This document shows, one piece after another, positions 8,255 to 12,875 of a stretch of 12,875 nt of DNA. The position numbers and the translations under genes are program-made. The first letter of the stretch is position 1; the number at the start of each line of letters is the position of its first letter. The DNA comes from Asterionellopsis glacialis (taxonomy: Eukaryota > Bacillariophyta > Plagiogrammaphyceae > Rhaphoneidales > Asterionellopsidaceae). Where the stretch lies: contig WKLE02006276.1 in assembly GCA_014885115.2 (NCBI GenBank), forward strand, positions 1 through 12,875. Direction: 5' to 3'. Under the pieces are notes generated by a model that was given only the letters and a program-made list of their open reading frames with translations, was not told where the DNA came from and made no database searches.

Positions 8255-8375
8255 CAGAGACAGACAGTAGACTACCTTGTCTAGAGCTTTAGTTTTAAGA
8301 CCTGCTTCTCTCTAGAGACAGGTCTAGAGCGAGAGTAGAGTAGTCTGAGATGTCGGACTAGTCCTATACAGCTAA
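8255..8375. repeat. Palindrome-rich intergenic patch (right)
   Basis: The arms AGACCTG (8298-8304) and CAGGTCT (8319-8325) enclose the 10-bp palindrome TCTCTAGAGA (8309-8318), a nested hairpin. GGACTAGTCC (8355-8364) is another perfect 10-bp palindrome, and GTCTAGAGC is repeated at 8278-8286 and 8322-8330. The same CTAG-centred and TAGTCC words fill the 4290-4690 cluster, so these patches look like one family. Confidence 0.65.
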
Positions 8376-8686
8376 GCAGGTCAATAGGGAGTCCGGGATG
8401 ATTTGCAACAGCCCAAATGCGCGCCCACTGGCTCCCGCTTTGTTGATCAATTCTTGAGTGGCAGCCATTTTTTCCTTTGGCGTATCCTGAACAGACTCAC
8501 AGTATGTACTCTACATATAATGTACTCACGGTACAGTACTACCACCTTCATGCGTACAGGAGTCTCTAACCATGATAAATTATTCTTCCCGTTATGCCAA
8601 AAATTTCAAAAAAGAACATACCTTGTATATCCCCATGAAGGTTTAGATATTATTTTCAACCATGTTTTAGGAGACCAAACCGCCAG

Positions 8687-8884
8687 ATGGCGGAGGGAAA
8701 AACAAGAACAACAACATACATCAGTCTACAACCACAAAACGACAACTTTTGTGAAAAATATAAAATCAACCACCTGTTGCCACTACTGTGTCGTTTTCCA
8801 TTCTTTTTCGCTCGATCGCGAAAACTCCCACAGGGTATCCAACGATGCGTCTTGCGTTTTCAATCATCACCATATTGGCAATAG
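8687..8884 (+). promoter_or_regulatory. Possible overlapping upstream ORF of the secreted-protein gene
   Basis: ATG at 8687 opens a 65-codon frame ending at TAG (8882-8884), past the main start at 8845 and in another frame. The product resembles no known family. It would matter only if transcription starts upstream of 8687; use of the TATA box at 8759 would exclude it. It is listed as a conditional regulatory feature, not as a gene. Confidence 0.2.
8759..8765 (+). promoter_or_regulatory. TATA box candidate for the secreted-protein gene
   Basis: TATAAAA lies 80 nt before the ATG at 8845. A start site about 25-30 nt downstream would give a leader of roughly 50 nt and would skip the upstream ATG at 8687. 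Motif and position only. Confidence 0.4.
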
Positions 8885-11800
8885 CCAATGGTGAACTGGA
8901 AAACAAAATTATCAATGAAGTTAACGCAACCAGCAGCAGTGGAACGAACAGCAAAACGAACCATGAAGGAGGAGTCTGGGAATTACTGTCGAAAACATTG
9001 AAGGCGGTAGGAGTCACGGAACAACGTAGAAATCTCATTGCCGGTATTTTTAATCATAATAGAGAGCTACAATACGAGCCTTACGACGTAACGTGCGCTC
9101 CATCGAAGGATATGTCAATTAAATGGTTGTTCCCGACAACTTCTCCAGCCCCAAGTATAAGAGAAGCTGACGAGGCACCAACAGCCCTGCCAACAGTCCC
9201 ACGAACAAACCATCCGACGACATCTCCTTCCTCTTCACCAACCGATACAGTCGAATGCTTTGTTGAGGTACGTTTGCGTAGCGATGGTCTTATTGATATT
9301 GACGAGAACAAGGAGAACAGTGTGCTCTTTTCTTACGTGCAAGAATTATGCTAAAAGAATCTATGAAACCAAACGATACATTATTATTATTATTATTCTC
9401 TTCTTGTTGAATACAGGCAAACATCGCGTGTGCCACAACCAATGGTGGAACGGAATGCAAAGATCTTTCTCAACCTGTACAGGCTATGTGTACCGAAGAG
9501 GATAATCTTTCTGTTTTAAAGTTCACTTATTCAGCTAATTCCTGTGCACAAAGCTCCAACAACCAAGGCAGCGACTCCCAATATAAATGCATTGAGTTAA
9601 ACGATTTCACCTCTAACATCGTAGGCAGTGCCGAGATCGAGTGCATTGGAGAGACCACTACGTTATTCGAAAGTTCCAATGTTTTGATCGGAGACACAAT
9701 CTTGATTGCATCCGAAGATAACGGTCCTCTTCCTAGCAAGGTTGTTTGTCGGATTGAGGACAATCAGAGTGAGGCATTCCAAATTGTTGATATTGATACT
9801 TCGAATGATTATGCTATCCGACTTAAAGATACCTTCGGTGCCCTTACTCTTGAAAGCTGTACATCGGGAGGAACACCCAAAACATGCCAATACGAGGTTG
9901 AATACACGTACACTGTAACTAATATTGGTACGTCCGATATGAACATAACAAAGGTAGACCAAACAACAGGAGGAAATACAGATAGTATGTTGGATGAAGT
10001 TCCTCAGAAAGAGCTCCACCCAGGCGATCAAACTACTTTTTCGTCGCCTGATGTTATCGATGTATGCACTGAGTCGTCGTTTGAAAGTCTAATTAGGGTA
10101 GAAGCAGATCCTCCGTCTGGAACTCCTTGTTATGACGAAAAGATCTACACATTCGTAACCAGGGATCTTCCAACTTTATCACCGACTCCTTCGCCGACGT
10201 TAGACCCAACAGTATCGCCTACACCAAGCCCAACAGTGTCACCAACACCAAGTCCAACCCAAGATCCAACCCAAGATCCAACAGTGTCACCAACACCAAG
10301 TCCAACCCAAGATCCAACAGTGTCGCCAACACCAAACCCAACCCAAGAACCAACTGCGTCGCCAACACCAAACCCAACACCTGTGCCATCCCCCAATCCA
10401 ACTGTTCCCGCTGTAACTGAAAAGCCCTCGTTTTCGCCTTCCTTTAGTCCAACTGAGAGTGCTGCCGACCCTGTTGTCTCCACTCCACCTCCGACTGTGT
10501 CACCAACTCCATCTCCCTCTGGCGTTCCCTCTCGACCGCCGACGGAAAATCCAAGCTCCTCGCCGAGTCATGATGATTGTACACCTGCCCCCAGCCCTGC
10601 ACCGATAACACCTGCCGTGACAGAAAGACCATCTGCGAGTCCGTCAAATGATCCGACGTCGACTCCATCAAAAGCTCCTACGGACCCTCCTACGCCGGCT
10701 CCGTCGATACTTGTTACTGACCCCAAGCCAGATGACACTTTGAGCCCCACACCCGCACCTTCTGATCATGACTGCACACCAGGACCGTCCATTGAGGAGC
10801 CAGATGAAACAGGTGCACCAACATTCAGTCCTACACGAAGACCAACACGAAGTCCAACACGAAGTCCAACACGAAGTCCAACACGAAGCCCAACACGAAG
10901 CCCAACACGCAGTCCTACACCCAACCCTACGCCCAACCCTACACTCAGTCCGACACGCAGGCCTACACTCAACCCTACACTCAGTCCGACACGCAGGCCT
11001 ACAGGCAGTCCAACACTTCAAGCCCGCACCCGTTCGCCTACGCAAGATCCAACGGCGAACCCAACATCCATGCCAATCACTGCTGATCCTGATGTCTGTT
11101 TTGTGTCGCTCGATATAAGTTGTACTGCTGATGACGATGACACCCCATGCGAAGACATCCCATCGAATGCAGGGAATGTAGCTGTAACGTACAAGTATCA
11201 AGTAAAAAACAACAGCCCAGATAGCATTAAGCTTCTTTCATTGATTGTCACGAGGGGTACTAGCACAAACTTTGTAACAGACGAAATTGATGGTGTAATT
11301 GTGGGATATGGAGGAAAAGATTACTTTACGGAGAAGGTTCAAATCGATTTCAATGGACAAGAATATAAAACATCTGCAAACCTTGTTTCCGAGCTCCAAT
11401 CCACTGCGAGTCCTCAGTGTCACGCTTCCGCAGAACTGTCTTTTAGGGGGTGCACTGGATGTCCCTCTCCTACACCTCCCACTGTTGCACCTACCATCGC
11501 TCCCCTTCCACCAACTTCGATGCCTTCGGCGCCTACTCCTTCGCCGACCATGCTAGCTCATGATCCTGTCAGTTGTGATGTTTCTCTCGATGTAACATGT
11601 CACCAAGACTCGGAAGACATGACTCCTTGTGACGACCTTGTTTTTCCAAATGGAAATTGCGAGAGTGCACCGTCAAGAATTGTATTGCGTTTCGTCGGAG
11701 ATGATTGCCAAAATTCTGAAAATATGCAATCGGGTGTTTTTAAATGCGACCAATATGGAGATATAAGTACTGTGGATTGGGTGAATATCAAAGTCACTGG

Positions 11801-12875
11801 CGGTCATGGCAGTCATACTCTGTACTACGAGGGCTCTGTAGAGCGAGGAGAAACTTTCTCCCTTTCTAACAAGTTAGACGATGACTATGTATTCTCATGG
11901 AATACGATTATCACCATTTCAGCAATCGATAGTGAAATTCCTCTACAGGTAATCAGCTTTGATGGGTCATGCTCTAGTGGTCTGAGAACAGGTGATACTT
12001 TTGGTGCTACAGAAGTGGTGAGCTTCACAAATGATATCCAGGGTACAGTATCATCGATTGCCAGTGTAGTTTACACTTATACAATCCAAAACAGAGACCA
12101 AAATGCTGTAAAATGCACATCATTAATTGTCACAACTAACAACGTTTCAAATAATCTAGACGAAAAAATCAGGGACACAGTGTTGGAGGAAAATCAAGAG
12201 ATTGTTATCGAAGACTCTGTTGAACTTGATTTGAATGCCGACCAAGAATTTAAGACAACCGCTAGACTCACATCTGAGCCTTTAGAAGTTCCAACCACTA
12301 TCGTTTGTATCGTCGAAGACGAGCTTGAGTTCGATGTCCAAATCTCTGACTCTGACAACATTGTAACCAGAACCCGTTCACCGTCATCAGCACCATCGAT
12401 CTCTGCTATCTACGATTCACAACCTACTCAATATCCATCCGTGGTGCCTTCTATGGTTCCTAGTGAAACACCTGGGCCCACGGAAGGTAAGGGTAAGGGT
12501 AAAGGAAAAGGAAAAGGAAAGGGTAAAGGTAGAGATGGAGATGAAGAGCCAGACAGGGGAAAGGGAAAGAAAGGAGGATACGACAGTTCAGGCAAGAAGG
12601 GAGGCAAAGGCTCTGGTGGGAAAGGAGGAAAGGGTAAAGGAAAAGGAACTACCACTGCTCCTTCCATCTCTTCATCGCCCTCGTCATCCAACATGCCTTC
12701 TTTGTCTCCCTCGGTATCACCATTCCCTTCTGAGTCACCTGTTCCTACCCACGGAAAAGGCAAGGGCAAGGGCAAGGGCAAAGGTGGAGAGTCAGGCAAG
12801 GGAAAGAAAGGAGGAAAGGGTGGCAAAGGCTCGGACGGGCACGGAGAAAACGCGGAAACTGTTGAAGACGCATCG
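8845..12875 (+). CDS. Large secreted modular protein: Cys modules, Pro/Thr linkers, Gly-Lys runs (3' partial)
   Basis: Exons 8845-9267 and 9417-12875 encode at least 1294 residues; the frame is still open at the window edge. A likely signal peptide (MRLAFSIITILAIANG) is followed by a Thr/Ser/Pro linker. Module 1 (about 135-388) has eight or more cysteines and ends with YTYTVTN- and ADPPSGTPC-type segments. Pro/Thr/Ser repeats follow (392-700), with VSPTPSPTQDPT-type and then SPTR-type arrays. Module 2 (702-823) opens CFVSLDISC; module 3 (861-1110) opens CDVSLDVTC; both share the C-x-V/x-LD-x3-C start. The tail alternates Pro/Ser linkers with Gly-Lys blocks (1165-1218 and from 1254). I judge the modules to be a diatom-type extracellular repeat family without known function. 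Secretion is inferred from the signal peptide, likely O-glycosylation from the Pro/Thr runs; cell-wall or biosilica association from the Lys blocks is speculative. ATG 8845 is chosen because the open frame upstream has no in-frame ATG. Confidence 0.82.
9268..9416 (+). other. Intron of the secreted-protein gene (149 nt)
   Basis: The donor is GAG|GTACGT and the acceptor GAATACAG|GCAAAC, phase 0 after codon 141. Splicing joins VECFVE to ANIACATTNGGTEC, giving the cysteine spacing seen at the start of the later modules. Unspliced, the frame stops at 9352-9354. A TTA microsatellite (about 9380-9397) replaces part of the usual pyrimidine tract. Confidence 0.88.
10203..10379 (+). repeat. In-frame minisatellite encoding VSPTPSPTQDPT-type repeats
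   Basis: A 36-nt unit encoding PTVSPTPSPTQD occurs exactly at 10230-10265 and 10278-10313, with one extra 12-nt PTQD sub-unit between the copies. Two diverged copies follow, in which Asn replaces Ser and EPTA replaces DPTV. All lengths are multiples of 3, so copy changes keep the frame. It forms part of the rigid, probably O-glycosylated stalk between modules 1 and 2. Confidence 0.9.
10827..11012 (+). repeat. In-frame 12-nt minisatellite encoding SPTR/NPT repeats
   Basis: The unit AGTCCAACACGA (Ser-Pro-Thr-Arg) is repeated about six times, nearly exact, then drifts to SPTRRPTLNPTL units with a 36-nt period. The arginines make this stalk segment basic, unlike the neutral to acidic array before it. 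The same DNA gives long valine/glycine- or arginine/cysteine-rich open frames on the other strand, which are by-products. Confidence 0.9.
12486..12530 (+). repeat. Gly-Lys dipeptide run 1
   Basis: Fifteen codons alternate Gly and Lys with mixed synonymous codons (GGT/GGA, AAG/AAA). This suggests selection on the peptide, or an older expansion, rather than a fresh slippage product. It opens a basic block that continues to about 12647, broken by one acidic patch, DGDEEPD. Confidence 0.9.
12753..12788 (+). repeat. Gly-Lys dipeptide run 2
   Basis: A second Gly-Lys run uses mostly GGC/AAG codons, unlike run 1 (GGT/GGA, AAA), so it probably did not arise as a recent copy of run 1. A Ser/Pro-rich linker separates the two. 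The block continues as GKGKKGGKGGKGS to the window edge region. Confidence 0.88.

Larger units (their letters stand above)
8217..8844. other. Divergent intergenic region
   Basis: These 628 bp separate the starts of the ZC3HC1-like gene (-) and the secreted-protein gene (+), so they must hold both promoters. They contain a palindrome patch near 8255-8375, a TATA box near 8760 and open frames with no recognisable product. The largest of these (from 8403, +) begins at TTG and overlaps the next gene out of frame. Nothing else was recognised between about 8376 and 8686. Confidence 0.6.

Noticed and set aside
8403..8894. 163-codon plus-strand frame before the secreted-protein gene
   Set aside because: It begins at TTG, overlaps the signal-peptide exon out of frame and resembles no family.
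10145..10483. Minus-strand open frame rich in Val-Gly-Leu repeats
   Set aside because: It is the antisense shadow of the Pro/Thr-encoding minisatellite; repeats open several frames at once.
10203..11012. CRISPR-like array
   Set aside because: Repeats are contiguous, in-frame coding minisatellites without unique spacers, inside a eukaryotic exon.
10768..11118. Plus-strand His/Gln/Val-rich repeat frame
   Set aside because: It is the alternate frame of the same 12-nt array, embedded in the long secreted-protein exon.
10668..11201. Minus-strand Cys/Arg-rich repeat frame
   Set aside because: It is the antisense reading of the SPTR array and flanking stalk; the plus frame carries the cysteine modules on both sides and stays open for over 3.4 kb.
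12428..12826. Minus-strand Pro/Leu/Phe-rich frame
   Set aside because: It is the antisense reading of the Gly-Lys codons and Ser/Pro linker.

Overview
The window reads as nuclear DNA of a protist alga, most likely a diatom and perhaps a raphid pennate one. This is inferred from gene style, not from a marker gene. The genes have short GT-AG introns (82, 97, 301 and 149 nt) and compact spacing. One encodes a secreted protein of cysteine modules joined by Pro/Thr-rich linkers and Gly-Lys runs, a style common in diatom surface proteins. Intergenic DNA carries palindromic CTAG/GGTACC-type words.

Layout, left to right. 1-830: palindrome-containing flank, AT-rich leader and a short upstream ORF. 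831-3960 (+): a two-exon gene for a ~1015-residue nuclear-looking protein. Its HMG-box-like pieces lie far apart, and it ends in a complete phytanoyl-CoA-dioxygenase-like (PhyH, Fe(II)/2-oxoglutarate) domain. 3961-4832: intergenic DNA with a dense cluster of hairpins and perfect palindromes (about 4290-4690). 4833-6453 (+): a two-exon gene for CNOT11, a CCR4-NOT subunit, convergent with the next gene. 6647-8216 (-): a two-exon gene for a ZC3HC1/NIPA-type nuclear-basket zinc protein with both zinc modules. 8217-8844: divergent intergenic region with another palindrome patch and a TATA box. 8845-12875 (+): a very large secreted modular protein that runs off the right edge (at least 1294 residues).

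In all four genes the longest plain open frames mis-state the gene: exons had to be joined, or non-ATG starts trimmed, from splice sites and homology. The joins recover the HxD...H iron site of the dioxygenase, the conserved C-terminal helix of CNOT11, the Gly-Trp motif of ZC3HC1 and the opening cysteines of the surface protein's first module. The genes do not form a pathway. Two of them, CNOT11 (mRNA deadenylation) and ZC3HC1 (nuclear pore basket), are ordinary eukaryotic housekeeping genes. The HMG/PhyH fusion, the modular polycationic secreted protein and the recurring palindrome vocabulary are the unusual elements. No tRNA, rRNA, CRISPR array or transposase gene was seen.
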